Assembly: GCF_004153445.1 (NCBI RefSeq)
Contig: NZ_SDQC01000006.1
Coordinates: 186,001 to 250,000, forward strand
Length of the DNA stretch: 64,000 nucleotides
Direction of reading: 5' to 3'
Origin: Allopusillimonas soli
GTDB lineage: Bacteria > Pseudomonadota > Gammaproteobacteria > Burkholderiales > Burkholderiaceae_B
The translations under genes and the position numbers were made by a program. Positions 33,077-43,284 of the stretch are shown here, one piece after another. Within the stretch, counting starts at the first letter, position 1; each line of letters opens with the position of its first letter. The notes under the pieces are model-generated. The model was not told where the DNA came from and ran no database searches. It saw only the letters and a list, made by a program, of their open reading frames with translations.

Positions 33077-34380
33077 CGACTGCGGGCTCTCTGCTGCTTC
33101 TGCCCGTCATCCCCTCGCTCAGTCAGGCAGCCACCATCGTGGCCGTGCGGACCTGGCCGGCCGACGAATACACCCGCGTCACCCTTGAGATGGATTCCGA
33201 GCTCAAGGCCGAACACTTCATGCTCGAACATCCCGACCGGCTGGTCGTGGATATCGACGGACTGAGCATGAACACCGCGATCAAGGAGCTGGTATCCAAG
33301 ATCCAGCCCAACGATCCCTATATCGCCGCGGTGCGCGTGGGCCAAAACCGACCGGGCGTAGTGCGGCTTGTGCTCGATCTCAAGCAGCCCATCGCGCCCC
33401 AGGTGTTCACGCTCAAGCCAATTGGAGAATATAAATATCGTCTTGTGCTGGACTTGTACCCGAAGGTGGCGCAAGACCCGCTGTTGGCCATCCTGAACGA
33501 GGCTCAGGATGATCCACTGGCCCAAGTGCTTGAAGACCTGGCCCGCAACAATCCACCGGATGCGCCTGTCCCGTCAGTGCCAGGCCAGCAATTGCCTCCG
33601 GTCGCCACCACACCCCGTCCCAAGCCCCCCAGGCGGACGCCCGACGTATCTCCCATGCCGGCGCCCCCCACACCCGACCGTCCGCTCCTGATTGCCATCG
33701 ACCCGGGCCATGGCGGCGAGGATCCGGGTGCGCATGGCCGAGGCGGCACCAAGGAAAAGGATGTTGTGCTCAAGATAGGGCTCAAACTGCGCAAGCTGAT
33801 CGACGCGCAGCCCAATATGCGCGCCTATATGACGCGTGACCGCGATTTCTTCGTGCCGCTGCACGTGCGCGTACAGAAGGCACGGCGCGTCAAGGCCGAC
33901 CTGTTTATTTCCATTCACGCGGATGCATGGATCAAGCCCAGCGCGCGGGGCTCGTCAGTGTTCGCGCTGTCGCAGCATGGCGCCACGAGCGCCATGGCCC
34001 GCATGATGGCCAAGCGCGAGAACGACGCCGACCTGATCGGCGGTGTGAACCTGGGATCGCATAACCAGCAAGTGGCCAAAGTACTGCTGGACCTGTCAAC
34101 GACCGCCCAGATCAACGACTCCATCCGCATCGGAAGCCGGGTTCTGCAAGAAATAGCAAAAATCAATACATTGCACAAAAAGCATGTAGAGCGGGCAGGC
34201 TTTGCCGTGCTGAAAGCGCCGGATATTCCCTCCATCCTGGTGGAAACAGCGTTCATCAGCAATCCGGCGGAAGAGCGCAAACTGCGCAGCAGCAAGTATC
34301 AGGAGCAGATTGCCGAAGCGCTGCTGACCAGCATTACCGATTTCTTCGACGCCTCGCCCACCCTGGCGCGGCGCGCTTGA
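33007..34380 (+). CDS. amiC: N-acetylmuramoyl-L-alanine amidase AmiC (AMIN domain)
   Basis: A periplasmic zinc amidase that cleaves the stem peptide from peptidoglycan at the septum, 457 residues. A Tat signal is visible (SRRRVLATAGSLLLLP), followed by an AMIN targeting domain (DRLVVDIDGLSM) and a Pro-rich linker (about 185-225). The Amidase_3 domain has zinc ligands H235 in DPGHGGEDPG, Glu in GTKEKDV, His in SIHADAW and the catalytic Glu in LVETAFISNP. The start overlaps tsaE by 70 bases; no later ATG would keep the Tat motif. EnvC/NlpD-type activators are not in the window. Confidence 0.94.
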   Translation: MADDTCLHTKGHNPADVSRRRVLATAGSLLLLPVIPSLSQAATIVAVRTWPADEYTRVTLEMDSELKAEHFMLEHPDRLVVDIDGLSMNTAIKELVSKIQPNDPYIAAVRVGQNRPGVVRLVLDLKQPIAPQVFTLKPIGEYKYRLVLDLYPKVAQDPLLAILNEAQDDPLAQVLEDLARNNPPDAPVPSVPGQQLPPVATTPRPKPPRRTPDVSPMPAPPTPDRPLLIAIDPGHGGEDPGAHGRGGTKEKDVVLKIGLKLRKLIDAQPNMRAYMTRDRDFFVPLHVRVQKARRVKADLFISIHADAWIKPSARGSSVFALSQHGATSAMARMMAKRENDADLIGGVNLGSHNQQVAKVLLDLSTTAQINDSIRIGSRVLQEIAKINTLHKKHVERAGFAVLKAPDIPSILVETAFISNPAEERKLRSSKYQEQIAEALLTSITDFFDASPTLARRA

Positions 34381-34475
34381 TACGGCCTGGCCGCTTGGCG
34401 ACTACGCGTCATCGGCCGCAATCGCCTCGGCTGGGCGGCCGAGCGCTGTGAGCATGCACCGTCGGGGGCCCGGTG

Positions 34476-35114
34476 CTAGCTTGCTGAAGAGCGCCTGAGC
34501 AGCCGCCACAGCACTCCCAGTACCACCGGCACCACGGCGGCGCTGACACCGATCAGCACAATGGTGTTCAAATGTTCCTTGATGATGGGCACGTTGCCAA
34601 AGTAAAAACCCAGCGTGATCAGCCCGCCCACCCACAGCACCGCGCCAACCACGTTGAACACCTGGAAACGCACGATGCTCATGAGCCCCACACCGGCCAC
34701 AAACGGTGCAAAGGTACGAATGACCGGCAGAAAGCGCGACAGGATGATGGTCTTGCCGCCATGCTTTTCATAAAAGGCATGTGTGCGCAGCAGTGCGCGC
34801 TGATCCAGAAAGCGGACGCGGCTTGTGAATACCTTGGGGCCGATGTAGCGGCCGATATGATAATTGACCGTATTGCCAAGCACACCTGCCACAATCAATA
34901 TGAGAGCGAGCAGCACTGGGTCCAGCATGCCGCTGGCGCCAAACGCCCCCGCGATGAACAGCAGTGAATCGCCAGGCAGGAATGGCGTGACGACCAGGCC
35001 TGTTTCGGCAAAAACAATAAGAAACAGAACCAGATAGATCCATTGCCCATATTGCACTACCCACTCGCCCATGAATTGGTCGATGTGGAGGATCATGTTG
35101 AATAAATCGAGCAT
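34476..35114 (-). CDS. DedA family membrane protein
   Basis: An inner-membrane protein of 212 residues with about five hydrophobic segments and the VTT/DedA domain. Typical sequences are ETGLVVTPFLPGDSLLFIAG, the re-entrant FSRFLPVIRTFAP-type motif (SRFLPVIRTFAPFVAGVGLM) and an intervening YHIGRYIGP. DedA proteins are implicated in lipid scrambling, undecaprenyl phosphate recycling and envelope stress resistance. It is convergent with amiC and divergent from mutL. Two short GC-rich hairpins without U-tracts lie in the 95-base gap after amiC. Confidence 0.93.
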   Translation of the reverse strand: MLDLFNMILHIDQFMGEWVVQYGQWIYLVLFLIVFAETGLVVTPFLPGDSLLFIAGAFGASGMLDPVLLALILIVAGVLGNTVNYHIGRYIGPKVFTSRVRFLDQRALLRTHAFYEKHGGKTIILSRFLPVIRTFAPFVAGVGLMSIVRFQVFNVVGAVLWVGGLITLGFYFGNVPIIKEHLNTIVLIGVSAAVVPVVLGVLWRLLRRSSAS

Positions 35115-35195
35115 AAATTCCTGTAAAGGTGGGTGCGAACGCCCCAGTTTATTCCAGCATTCAACATGCCGCGAACCTGAGGCTAAAATCAGTGC

Positions 35196-37121
35196 ATGAC
35201 CGCAATGTCCAATCCCGCCCTACAGCGCCGCGCGATCGCCCCGCTGCCCGATCGCCTTGTCAGCCAGATCGCCGCAGGCGAGGTCATCGAGCGCCCCGCC
35301 TCCGTGCTCAAGGAGCTCATGGAAAATGCCATCGATGCGAGCGCACGGGCAATCGAGGTCAGGCTTGATGGGGGAGGCATACGCCGCATCTGTGTCAGCG
35401 ACGATGGCAGCGGTATCCCGCCGCAGGAGTTGCCTCTCGCGCTGACGCGCCATGCAACCAGCAAGATCACATCGCTGGATGAATTGGAATCCGTAAGCTC
35501 CATGGGATTTCGCGGCGAGGCATTGGCCTCGGTGGCTTCGGTTGCTCGCCTGGCCTTGACATCGCGCACCGAGGGCGAGCCCCATGCCTGGCAGGTTACG
35601 GGACCGCAGGACCGGCCCTCGGCCGCCTCGGGCTCTGTGGGTACCACAGTGGATGTGCGGCAGCTTTTTGATGAGGTGCCGGCCCGTCGTAAATTTCTTC
35701 GTTCAGAAACCACTGAGTACGGCCACTGCCTGGATGCCTTCGAACGCATCGCGCTGGCTCACCCGCAGATTGCATTCCGCCTGTTTCACAATGACAAGGC
35801 GCAGAGAAACTGGCGGGCCAGCGATGTCGGACAGCGCGTGCGCGAAGTGCTTGGGCAGGACTTCGTGTCGCAATGCCTTTCCGTCCATCGTGAACTGGGC
35901 CTGATCGCGCTCGAGGGCATTACCTGCCGCCCCACCTTTGCGCGCAGCCGCAGCGACCGCCAGTACCTGTACGTCAACGGGCGCTTTGTCAAGGACCGCA
36001 GCGTATCGCACGCCATTCGCCAGGCCTATGCCGATGTGCTGCACGGAGACCGGCAACCCGCTTACGTGCTCTTTCTGGCTGTGGATCCAGCCACAGTGGA
36101 TGTCAATGTGCACCCCGCCAAGCACGAAGTGCGCTTCCGGGACAGCGGCGCGGTTCACCGGTTTGTCAGTCAAACATTGGCACAGGCGCTTGCGGGAGCG
36201 GGAGGCCACGCCCTGGCGGAAGCCGGCAGTTCGCATGACGGCAAGGCTGGCGCAAAGATGCCGGACACGGATATCCCACAAGAAGGCGGCACACAACCCT
36301 CCGTGCCTGCCGTGCCGGGATCCGCGCCGGAGGACGGATGGCGCCGCTTCTCGGCTGCTCAGGCCGCCTCAGGAAACCCTGGACATGTCTACAGCCGACA
36401 GCGGACCTTCCCGCTACGCGACCCGGCGGGCGGAACCGATACGTGGCAGGCCTTCTACCGCCCCGCCGACGGACTGAACGTTGATGGCGTCGGCGAGCAT
36501 GAGACAAAAAGCCCGCCGGCCGCACATGATACGGACGAATACCCGCTGGGCATGGCCCTGGGCCAGCTCCATGGCATCTATATACTGGCCCAGAACAGGC
36601 ATGGACTGGTGCTGGTCGATATGCATGCCGCCCACGAACGTGTCGTCTACGAGCAACTCAAGCGCGCCATGGACGCGCGCGATCTGCCGCGCCAGGAATT
36701 GCTCGTACCCGTTGTATTCAATGTCAGCGAGAAGGAGGTTGGCCTGGTGGAAGAGTATCAGGCCACGCTGGACGAACTGGGGCTGGGCATCCGGCCGGCA
36801 GGGCCGGCCGCGCTGGCCGTGCGCGCCGTGCCGGCGCTGCTCGCCGGTGGCGACATTGAATCGCTGGCGCGCAGCGTATTGCGCGATCTGGCCAGCGTGG
36901 GCATGACGCCTCATCTGACTGAGCAGCGCAACGAACTGTTGTCCACCATGGCCTGCCATGGATCGGTACGCGCCAACCGCCGGCTGACGCTGGATGAAAT
37001 GAACGGGCTGCTGCGGCGCATGGAAGAAACCGAACGCGCGGATCAGTGCAACCACGGCCGGCCCACCTGGATGCAATGGCCCATCGCCGAGCTCGACCGC
37101 CTGTTCATGCGCGGCCAATAG
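35196..37121 (+). CDS. mutL: DNA mismatch repair protein MutL
   Basis: A 641-residue GHKL ATPase that links MutS recognition to strand removal. N-terminal motifs are [27 protein letters not shown] and [14 protein letters not shown]. After an acidic linker, the C-terminal domain has [13 protein letters not shown], matching the endonuclease metal site DQHA(X)2E(X)4E with Met in place of Gln, plus [10 protein letters not shown] and CNHGRPT. This MutL is therefore expected to nick DNA itself, unlike the E. coli protein that relies on MutH. A second ATG lies three codons in. miaA follows after 6 bases. Confidence 0.96.
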   Translation: MTAMSNPALQRRAIAPLPDRLVSQIAAGEVIERPASVLKELMENAIDASARAIEVRLDGGGIRRICVSDDGSGIPPQELPLALTRHATSKITSLDELESVSSMGFRGEALASVASVARLALTSRTEGEPHAWQVTGPQDRPSAASGSVGTTVDVRQLFDEVPARRKFLRSETTEYGHCLDAFERIALAHPQIAFRLFHNDKAQRNWRASDVGQRVREVLGQDFVSQCLSVHRELGLIALEGITCRPTFARSRSDRQYLYVNGRFVKDRSVSHAIRQAYADVLHGDRQPAYVLFLAVDPATVDVNVHPAKHEVRFRDSGAVHRFVSQTLAQALAGAGGHALAEAGSSHDGKAGAKMPDTDIPQEGGTQPSVPAVPGSAPEDGWRRFSAAQAASGNPGHVYSRQRTFPLRDPAGGTDTWQAFYRPADGLNVDGVGEHETKSPPAAHDTDEYPLGMALGQLHGIYILAQNRHGLVLVDMHAAHERVVYEQLKRAMDARDLPRQELLVPVVFNVSEKEVGLVEEYQATLDELGLGIRPAGPAALAVRAVPALLAGGDIESLARSVLRDLASVGMTPHLTEQRNELLSTMACHGSVRANRRLTLDEMNGLLRRMEETERADQCNHGRPTWMQWPIAELDRLFMRGQ

Positions 37122-37127
37122 TCCGGC

Positions 37128-38060
37128 ATGGCAACACCCATACTCTGTCTTGCGGGGCCGACCGCTTCCGGGAAATCCGCTGCGGCGCTCGCCCTGGCCG
37201 AGCGCTGGCCTCTTGAAATCATCACGGTGGATTCGGCCACCATCTACCGCGGCATGGACATCGGCACAGCCAAGCCCAGTGCCCAAGAACGCGCCCGGGT
37301 GGCGCAACACCTTCTGGACATACGCGATCCGGCGCAAAGCTACTCCGCGGCGGAATTCGCACACGATGCCAGGCAACTGATCCGGGACATCCGCGCCAGA
37401 GGCAACATCCCCCTGCTATGCGGCGGCACCATGCTGTATTACAAGGCGCTGCGGGAAGGCCTGAACAACCTGCCTCTGGCCAATGCGGCTGTTCGCGCCC
37501 AGATAGACCAGGAGGCCGCCTCGCTGGGATGGCCCGGCTTGCACAGACAGCTGGCCGGCTACGACCCCGAGACTGCCGCCCGTCTGTCGCCCAATGACAG
37601 CCAGCGCCTGCAGCGCGCCATCGAGATTTACCGTGTCAGTGGCATACCCATGTCGGCCTGGCTGCGCAAGGCACGCCCCTCCGATGACGCAGGCCATCGA
37701 TACATGACACTCAGCCTGGAACCTTCGGATCGCCTGGTGCTACATGCGCGCATTGCCGCTCGTTTCGGCCAAATGATGGATCAAGGCTTGCTGGCAGAGG
37801 TAGCCGCGCTGCACGCCCGCAGCGACCTGCACACCGGCCTGCCTTCAATGCGCTGCGTGGGCTACCGCCAGTTGTGGGCGCATCTGGATGGCGATGCTCG
37901 CTTGCAGGCCGCCGTTGAGCAAGCGGTTGCGGCCACGCGCCAATTGGCCAAGCGCCAGCTGACATGGCTACGCGCCCAACCCGAACGCGTCGTCGTGGAC
38001 TGCCTGGCCGCGGATGCACGGGATCGCATCATCGATGCCGCGGCGCAGGTCTGGCGCTGA
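37128..38060 (+). CDS. miaA: tRNA dimethylallyltransferase MiaA
   Basis: Adds the dimethylallyl group to A37 of tRNAs reading UNN codons, the first step to i6A/ms2i6A. The 310-residue enzyme has the P-loop [14 protein letters not shown], the substrate segment [32 protein letters not shown] and the tRNA-binding [11 protein letters not shown]. It is 6 bases after mutL, a conserved pairing, and convergent with purM with a 25-base gap. The length is normal, and Hfq is not next to it here. Confidence 0.97.
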   Translation: MATPILCLAGPTASGKSAAALALAERWPLEIITVDSATIYRGMDIGTAKPSAQERARVAQHLLDIRDPAQSYSAAEFAHDARQLIRDIRARGNIPLLCGGTMLYYKALREGLNNLPLANAAVRAQIDQEAASLGWPGLHRQLAGYDPETAARLSPNDSQRLQRAIEIYRVSGIPMSAWLRKARPSDDAGHRYMTLSLEPSDRLVLHARIAARFGQMMDQGLLAEVAALHARSDLHTGLPSMRCVGYRQLWAHLDGDARLQAAVEQAVAATRQLAKRQLTWLRAQPERVVVDCLAADARDRIIDAAAQVWR

Positions 38061-38085
38061 CCGCCAATATTGGGCGCACTCCGTC

Positions 38086-39132
38086 CTATACCACGAAAGT
38101 CTGCGGGCCTTCGCCCTGGGCCACGATTTCACCCAGGCGGCTGACGGTTTCGCCTTCTGCCCGCAAGGTTGCCGTGACCGCATCCGCCGACGCGGCATCC
38201 ACCACTACCACCATGCCAACGCCGCAATTGAATACGCGATACATTTCCTGGTCTGCAACGCCGCCATTCTCCTGCAGCCACTTGAACAGGGCAGGCATTT
38301 CCCAGGCATCGCGATGCAGGCGCGCCGCCAGGCCCGGCTGAAGAATGCGTGGAACGTTCTCCAGCAATCCGCCACCCGTGATGTGCGCCAGGCCCTTGAT
38401 GCCGGCTTCATGCGCCGCGAGCGCCGCCAGCACGGATTTCACATAAATACGCGTGGGCGCCATGACGACATCCTCGAGCTTGCGCCCATCCAGATCCTGG
38501 CTGGGGCGCGCATTCGCGTGGCTGAGAATCTTGCGGATCAGCGAGTAGCCATTGGAGTGCGCGCCGCTGGATGCCAGGCCCAACACCACATCGCCCTGCG
38601 CAATGGACTTGCCGTCGATGATCTTGGATTTTTCGACTGCCCCGACGGCAAAACCCGCCAGATCGTATTCCCCATCGGGATACATACCCGGCATCTCGGC
38701 GGTTTCTCCTCCGATGAGTGCGCATCCCGAGAGCTCGCAGCCCTTGGCGATACCTGCCACCACACTGGCAGCGGTATCCACCGATAGCTTTCCGCAGGCA
38801 AAATAATCGAGAAAATACAAAGGCTCCGCCCCCTGCACCAGGATGTCGTTGACGCTCATCGCAACCAGGTCTATCCCAACCGTGTCGTGCCGCTGCCATT
38901 CGAACGCAAGCCTCAGCTTGGTGCCCACGCCATCGGTGCCTGACACCAGAACGGGCTGCTTCAGATGCGGCGGCACTTCGAAGAGCGCGCCAAAGCCCCC
39001 TATACCCGTGAGGGCGCCGGCGCGCATAGTACGGGCCGCAAGGGGCTTGATGCGGTCGACGAGCGCGTCGCCCGCGTCGATATCAACGCCCGCATCGCGG
39101 TAGGTCATGGAAGCGGATGGTTTTTTGGTCAT
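38086..39132 (-). CDS. purM: Phosphoribosylformylglycinamidine cyclo-ligase PurM
   Basis: AIR synthetase, the fifth step of purine synthesis: ATP-dependent ring closure of FGAM to aminoimidazole ribotide. The 348-residue protein has the family's [10 protein letters not shown], the ATP-binding [27 protein letters not shown] and the [16 protein letters not shown] loop. It is complete and ends 26 bases from miaA, tail to tail. It is divergent from hda, a common arrangement in beta- and gammaproteobacteria. Confidence 0.97.
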   Translation of the reverse strand: MTKKPSASMTYRDAGVDIDAGDALVDRIKPLAARTMRAGALTGIGGFGALFEVPPHLKQPVLVSGTDGVGTKLRLAFEWQRHDTVGIDLVAMSVNDILVQGAEPLYFLDYFACGKLSVDTAASVVAGIAKGCELSGCALIGGETAEMPGMYPDGEYDLAGFAVGAVEKSKIIDGKSIAQGDVVLGLASSGAHSNGYSLIRKILSHANARPSQDLDGRKLEDVVMAPTRIYVKSVLAALAAHEAGIKGLAHITGGGLLENVPRILQPGLAARLHRDAWEMPALFKWLQENGGVADQEMYRVFNCGVGMVVVVDAASADAVTATLRAEGETVSRLGEIVAQGEGPQTFVV

Positions 39133-39252
39133 GAAAAGTGCTCCGGGATAGCCGGCGCCCGGGTGGAGCGGCCGCTATCGAGAGAAAAGCTGCGGGATGT
39201 GCAAGAATTGCGTGTTTAACTTGATGAACCTGGATTTTACGATGAACCCGGC

Positions 39253-39960
39253 ATGACCATGTCCCAGCAACTCATACTCGACCTTCTGCCGCCTTCACCT
39301 CCCTCGCTGGACAACTTCGTGCCTGGCGGCAATGCGCAGGCGCTGGATGCCCTTTCACGGTGCAGCCCCGGTCATGCGATCTATCTCTGGGGCGCGCCGG
39401 GCGCCGGCCGCACCCATCTGCTGCGGGCCTGCGCGGAGCGCGCCGATGCCATATATATCGAGCCCTCCGACGCCGCCGATATGCTAAGGGACGCGGCCAT
39501 GGCAGATACCCCTCCCTTTCGCCTTTTGGCCGTCGATGACGTGGAGCGCCTGGACGACAGCGCGCAGGCGGCGCTCTTCAGCCTGTACAATCGCTGGCGC
39601 GAGGTAGCCGCCACGCCCCTAGCATTTGCCCTGGTTCTGTCCGGCAACCGGGCGCCGCTGTCCATGCCTTTGCGGGAGGATTTGCGCACCCGGCTGGGAT
39701 GGGACCTGGTTTTCCGGCTCGAGTTGCTGTCGGACGCCGAACGTGCCCAGGCGCTGGAAACCCGGGCGCTGGAGCGGGGGCTACGGCTGGCACCCGAAGT
39801 CATCAACTGGATACTCACCCACCATTCGCGCGATATGCGCCTGCTGAGCGCATTGCTGGACGCACTTGATCGCTACTCCATGGAAAAACAACGCGCAATC
39901 ACACTGCCCTTGCTGAAGGACCTGCTGCGCACAGCGCCGCCTTCGCCCAACGCCGGCTGA
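39253..39960 (+). CDS. hda: DnaA regulatory inactivator Hda
   Basis: A DnaA-like AAA+ protein of 235 residues that, bound to the DNA-loaded beta clamp, stimulates DnaA-ATP hydrolysis after initiation. An N-terminal clamp-binding motif is visible (QLILDLLP). Walker A is GAPGAGRTH, with Arg in place of the usual Lys as in other Hda proteins, and the sensor region is LAVDDVERLDD. It lacks DnaA domain IV. A second ATG two codons in (39259) is an equally good start. It lies between purM and the HAD phosphatase gene. Confidence 0.93.
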   Translation: MTMSQQLILDLLPPSPPSLDNFVPGGNAQALDALSRCSPGHAIYLWGAPGAGRTHLLRACAERADAIYIEPSDAADMLRDAAMADTPPFRLLAVDDVERLDDSAQAALFSLYNRWREVAATPLAFALVLSGNRAPLSMPLREDLRTRLGWDLVFRLELLSDAERAQALETRALERGLRLAPEVINWILTHHSRDMRLLSALLDALDRYSMEKQRAITLPLLKDLLRTAPPSPNAG

Positions 39961-40000
39961 ACTCTCCCGGCGTCACACTGCCTTCTTGACCAACACTGCC

Positions 40001-40702
40001 ATGACACGCCCGCAACACCTTGCTCTGTTCGACCTGGACCACACACTGCTGCCGCTGGACAGCGACTATCAATGGGCCGACTATCTTGCCCGCACGGGGC
40101 GCGCCGGTGATCCGGCCCAGGCCATACGGCGCAATGACGCACTGATGGAGCGCTACAAGGCCGGAGCCCTTAGCGCCGAGGAAGCCGCCCAGTTCATGCT
40201 GGGCCTGCTGACCCGCACCACGCCGGCCGAGTTGGCGGCCTGGCACGAGCAATTCATGGCCGAGGTCGTACGCCCAGCCATAAAGGCCAGTGCGCTCGAA
40301 CTTGTGCAAAGACACCTGGCGCGCGGAGACCTGTGCGCCATTGTCACCGCTACCAACGAATTCGTTACGGCGCCCATAGCCCGCGCCTTCGGCCTCAGCC
40401 ATCTGATCGCCACCGTACCGGAACAGGCGCTTGGTCGGTACACCGGCCGGATACATGGCATAGCCAGTTTCCAGGAAGGCAAGGTCACGCGCGTAAACCA
40501 GTGGCTGGCTGGCCTGGGCCTCGCTTTGAACGAATTCGAATCCTCCTGGTTCTACAGTGATTCGCACAACGACCTGCCGCTGCTGCAAGCCGTCACCCAC
40601 CCCGTGGCCACCAACCCCAGTGCAGCGCTGCGTCAACACGCCGAGACGCAAGGCTGGCTGATTCTGGATTTGTTCAAGGACATGCAGGACGCAAAGTCCT
40701 AA
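40001..40702 (+). CDS. HAD superfamily hydrolase, subfamily IB (SerB-like)
   Basis: A phosphatase of 233 residues. Motif I is LFDLDHTLLPLDSD with the nucleophilic Asp and acid/base Asp, motif II is IVTATNEFV, and motif III is the SDSHNDLPLL metal loop. This is the PSPase-like IB group also called HisB-N or CicA-like; the substrate is a small phosphomonoester but cannot be named. The ATG at 40001 is preferred over an upstream TTG. It lies 40 bases after hda and 9 before pcnB, so the three probably form an operon. Confidence 0.9.
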   Translation: MTRPQHLALFDLDHTLLPLDSDYQWADYLARTGRAGDPAQAIRRNDALMERYKAGALSAEEAAQFMLGLLTRTTPAELAAWHEQFMAEVVRPAIKASALELVQRHLARGDLCAIVTATNEFVTAPIARAFGLSHLIATVPEQALGRYTGRIHGIASFQEGKVTRVNQWLAGLGLALNEFESSWFYSDSHNDLPLLQAVTHPVATNPSAALRQHAETQGWLILDLFKDMQDAKS

Positions 40703-40711
40703 AATAGCACC

Positions 40712-42094
40712 ATGCTCAAGCAAACAATAAAAAGTTTTGTAGAACGTCTGTTCATGTCCGCGCCGCGGGGGCCGGAACGCCTGCCCCGCGAAAAACACGG
40801 CATCGACCGGCGCAAGGTGTCGCGCCATGCAATAAAAGTCTGCGAGGTCCTCAAGAAAGAGGGCTATGAGGCCTATATCGTCGGCGGCGCCGTGCGCGAC
40901 CTCATCGTGGGCTTGGCGCCCAAGGATTTCGATGTTGCCACCAACGCCACGCCGGAGCAGGTCCGTCCGCTTTTTCGGCGAGCGCGCATCATTGGCCGGC
41001 GCTTCCAGCTCGTGCACGTGGTGTTCGGCCAGGAAATCATTGAAACAGCCACGTTCAGGGCCACCGCAGACGGGGACGAATACACCGACGAACACGGGCG
41101 CATTCTGCGCGACAATCTGTTCGGCACACAACAAGACGACGCGGCCAGACGCGACTTTACCCTCAACGCGCTCTACTACGATCCCCTCTCTGAAGAGGTC
41201 ATCGACTACCACCAGGGTGTGGCTGACCTAAAAAAGCGCGTTGTGCGCATGATAGGCGAACCCGAAGCCCGCTACCGCGAAGACCCCGTGCGCATGTTGC
41301 GCGCCGTGCGCTTTGCCGCCAAGCTTGACGGGACGATCGATCCCGCTTCCGCCGAACCCATTGCCCGCATGGCCTCGCTCATCGAACATGTGCCCGCATC
41401 CAGGCTGTTCGACGAAACCCTGAAGCTGCTCACCTGTGGGCACGCCATGGATTGCCTGCGTCAGCTGCGCGCCATGGGACTGCATCGATCCCTGCTGCCT
41501 CTGGTCGATCAGATATTCGCGGAAGAAGGGGGCGAAGCGTTCATTGAGCTTGCATTTGAGCGCACCGATGCCCGTGTGCGCGCGGGCAAGACCGTCAGCC
41601 CGAGCTTTCTGTTTGCTGCCTTGCTCTGGAAACTGGTTAACAAGCGTTGGCAAGCTTTGTGCGCGGAAGGCGAGCACAAGGCCCAGGCCCTGGTGCAGGC
41701 GGCGGACATGGTCATGGAGGCGCAGACACGCAAGCTGGCCATCCAGCGCCGCTTTCAGTCCGATATGCGCGAAATCTGGTTCATGCAACCTCGTTTTGAA
41801 AACGCCAGCGCGCGCAGCATCTGGCGCATGCTCGAACAGCCGCGTTTTCGCGCAGCGGTCGATTTCCTCCAGTTGCGCGCGGAAGCGCGGGAGGTGGACA
41901 GCGTGCAGGCGCAATGGTGGATGGATCTGGCCGATGCCGATGACGCCACCAGAGCGATCATGCTGGAGGCCTATCAGGCCCAGCAACGCAGCCGGCCAGC
42001 TGGCGCACGCCGTCGCCGCGGCCGCGGCCGTCGCTCGGGCGGCGCCAACAGCCAGCAGGGTGCGGTCGAACGGGGCCGCACCGCATCGGAATAA
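40712..42094 (+). CDS. pcnB: Poly(A) polymerase PcnB
   Basis: A class II nucleotidyltransferase of 460 residues that adds 3' poly(A) tails to RNA and so promotes decay. The head domain has YIVGGAVRDLIVGLAPKDFD with the catalytic Asp residues, RRDFTLNALYYDP and the RYREDPVRMLRAVRFAAKL neck helix. An Arg/Gly-rich C-terminal tail (RRRRGRGRRSGG) probably binds RNA. These features favour PcnB over CCA-adding enzyme. folK follows immediately, the usual pcnB-folK order. Confidence 0.95.
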   Translation: MLKQTIKSFVERLFMSAPRGPERLPREKHGIDRRKVSRHAIKVCEVLKKEGYEAYIVGGAVRDLIVGLAPKDFDVATNATPEQVRPLFRRARIIGRRFQLVHVVFGQEIIETATFRATADGDEYTDEHGRILRDNLFGTQQDDAARRDFTLNALYYDPLSEEVIDYHQGVADLKKRVVRMIGEPEARYREDPVRMLRAVRFAAKLDGTIDPASAEPIARMASLIEHVPASRLFDETLKLLTCGHAMDCLRQLRAMGLHRSLLPLVDQIFAEEGGEAFIELAFERTDARVRAGKTVSPSFLFAALLWKLVNKRWQALCAEGEHKAQALVQAADMVMEAQTRKLAIQRRFQSDMREIWFMQPRFENASARSIWRMLEQPRFRAAVDFLQLRAEAREVDSVQAQWWMDLADADDATRAIMLEAYQAQQRSRPAGARRRRGRGRRSGGANSQQGAVERGRTASE

Positions 42095-42119
42095 GAGGTC
42101 GCGCAATTATGATTCCAGT

Positions 42120-42635
42120 ATGGAAGCGGCGCTCGGCAGTCCCGCCATGCCCGAAAGCGTGATCCGCTGCTATGTGGGACTGGGTGCCAACCTGGATCAA
42201 CCCAGGCGGCATGTGGAGCAGGCCGCCCAAGCGCTGGCGGCTTCACCAGGTGTGGCTCTGCTGCGCCTGTCGCCCCTGTATCGGAGCGCGCCTGTGGAAT
42301 CAAACGGCCCAGACTATGTCAATGCGGTGGCGCAAGTCGACACCCGCCTGCCACCCGATGCTTTGCTTTCATTGCTTCAATCCATAGAGTGCGCACATGG
42401 CCGGCAGCGACCCTATCGGAACGCGCCACGCACGCTGGACCTGGATCTGCTGCTGTATGGCGGACGCCATATCGATACGCCGGTGCTGACAGTGCCGCAT
42501 CCGCGCATGCATCTGCGCGCTTTCGTGCTGCAACCGCTGTCAGACCTGGATCCCGGTCTGTGTCTTGAACAGGGATCCGTGCACGCGCTGCTGCTGGCCT
42601 GCCAGGGCCAGCGCCTGGAGCGGCTCCCGGACTGA
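42120..42635 (+). CDS. folK: 2-amino-4-hydroxy-6-hydroxymethyldihydropteridine pyrophosphokinase
   Basis: HPPK transfers pyrophosphate from ATP to 6-hydroxymethyl-dihydropterin in folate synthesis. The 171-residue protein has CYVGLGANLDQPRRHVEQA, the YRSAPV loop, and the signature RPYRNAPRTLDLDLLLYG followed by VPHPRMHLRAFVLQPL. The start is uncertain: 42120 and an in-frame ATG at 42147 both lack a strong ribosome site, and the second gives a length closer to that of E. coli FolK. It follows pcnB after 25 bases. panB, a frequent neighbour, is not present. Confidence 0.93.
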   Translation: MEAALGSPAMPESVIRCYVGLGANLDQPRRHVEQAAQALAASPGVALLRLSPLYRSAPVESNGPDYVNAVAQVDTRLPPDALLSLLQSIECAHGRQRPYRNAPRTLDLDLLLYGGRHIDTPVLTVPHPRMHLRAFVLQPLSDLDPGLCLEQGSVHALLLACQGQRLERLPD

Positions 42636-42734
42636 GCCGTTCCACGCCCTCGGGTAAGCGAAACATGACCGCGGGCCAACCGTTTTCTGGCGGATCCGCC
42701 TGCGCATTCCCCAATCGCGGAGCAAACCCCAAAC

Positions 42735-43130
42735 CTAGTCGTTGCGGTCTTTCTTCTGGATGAGTTCTATCTTGTAACCGTCCGGATCCTCAACAAAGGC
42801 AATGACAGTCGTGCCATGTTTCATGGGCCCGGCTTCCCGCACAACCTTGCCGCCTTTTTCCTTGATGCGGCTACAGGCCTCGTAGGCGTCATCCACTTCC
42901 AGTGCAATGTGCCCGTAGCCGTCGCCCAGTTCGTAATGACGGGTATCCCAGTTATAGGTGAGTTCAATCACGGCACCTTCGCTTTCTTCCTGGTAGCCCA
43001 CAAAAGCAAGCGTGAATTTGCCGTCGGGATAGTCCTTGCGACGCAAGACGCGCATTCCAAGAATATCCGTGTAGAAAGACAGCGAGCGATCCAGATCGCC
43101 CACGCGAAGCATAGTGTGCAACAAACGCAT
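42735..43130 (-). CDS. gloA: Lactoylglutathione lyase (glyoxalase I)
   Basis: Converts the methylglyoxal-glutathione hemithioacetal to S-lactoylglutathione. At 131 residues its metal ligands fall at H5, E56, H74 and E122, the same numbering as E. coli GloA, which uses Ni(II). [20 protein letters not shown] and [11 protein letters not shown] are family sequences. The start at 43130 is supported by AGGAG 8 bases upstream; the frame continues to an ATG at 43163. It is the last gene on this strand before folK, which faces it. Confidence 0.96.
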   Translation of the reverse strand: MRLLHTMLRVGDLDRSLSFYTDILGMRVLRRKDYPDGKFTLAFVGYQEESEGAVIELTYNWDTRHYELGDGYGHIALEVDDAYEACSRIKEKGGKVVREAGPMKHGTTVIAFVEDPDGYKIELIQKKDRND

Positions 43131-43284
43131 TTCATATTCTCCTGTTCGCATGCCGGCACGCATGCACTGCCATGCCTGCCTTGTTGGGAAAGTGTATCAG
43201 CCTGCCCGTCGCCGCCCCGCTGTTGGCGGGCACGGCATGGCAAAAATGCCAGGGAATTGTTTTCGGATTAACAGCGGCCTGTCG

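Noticed and set aside
34427-34476. Two short GC stems between amiC and dedA as a terminator
   Set aside because: Stems are only 6 bases, with no U-tract, so the assignment is too weak to list as a feature.
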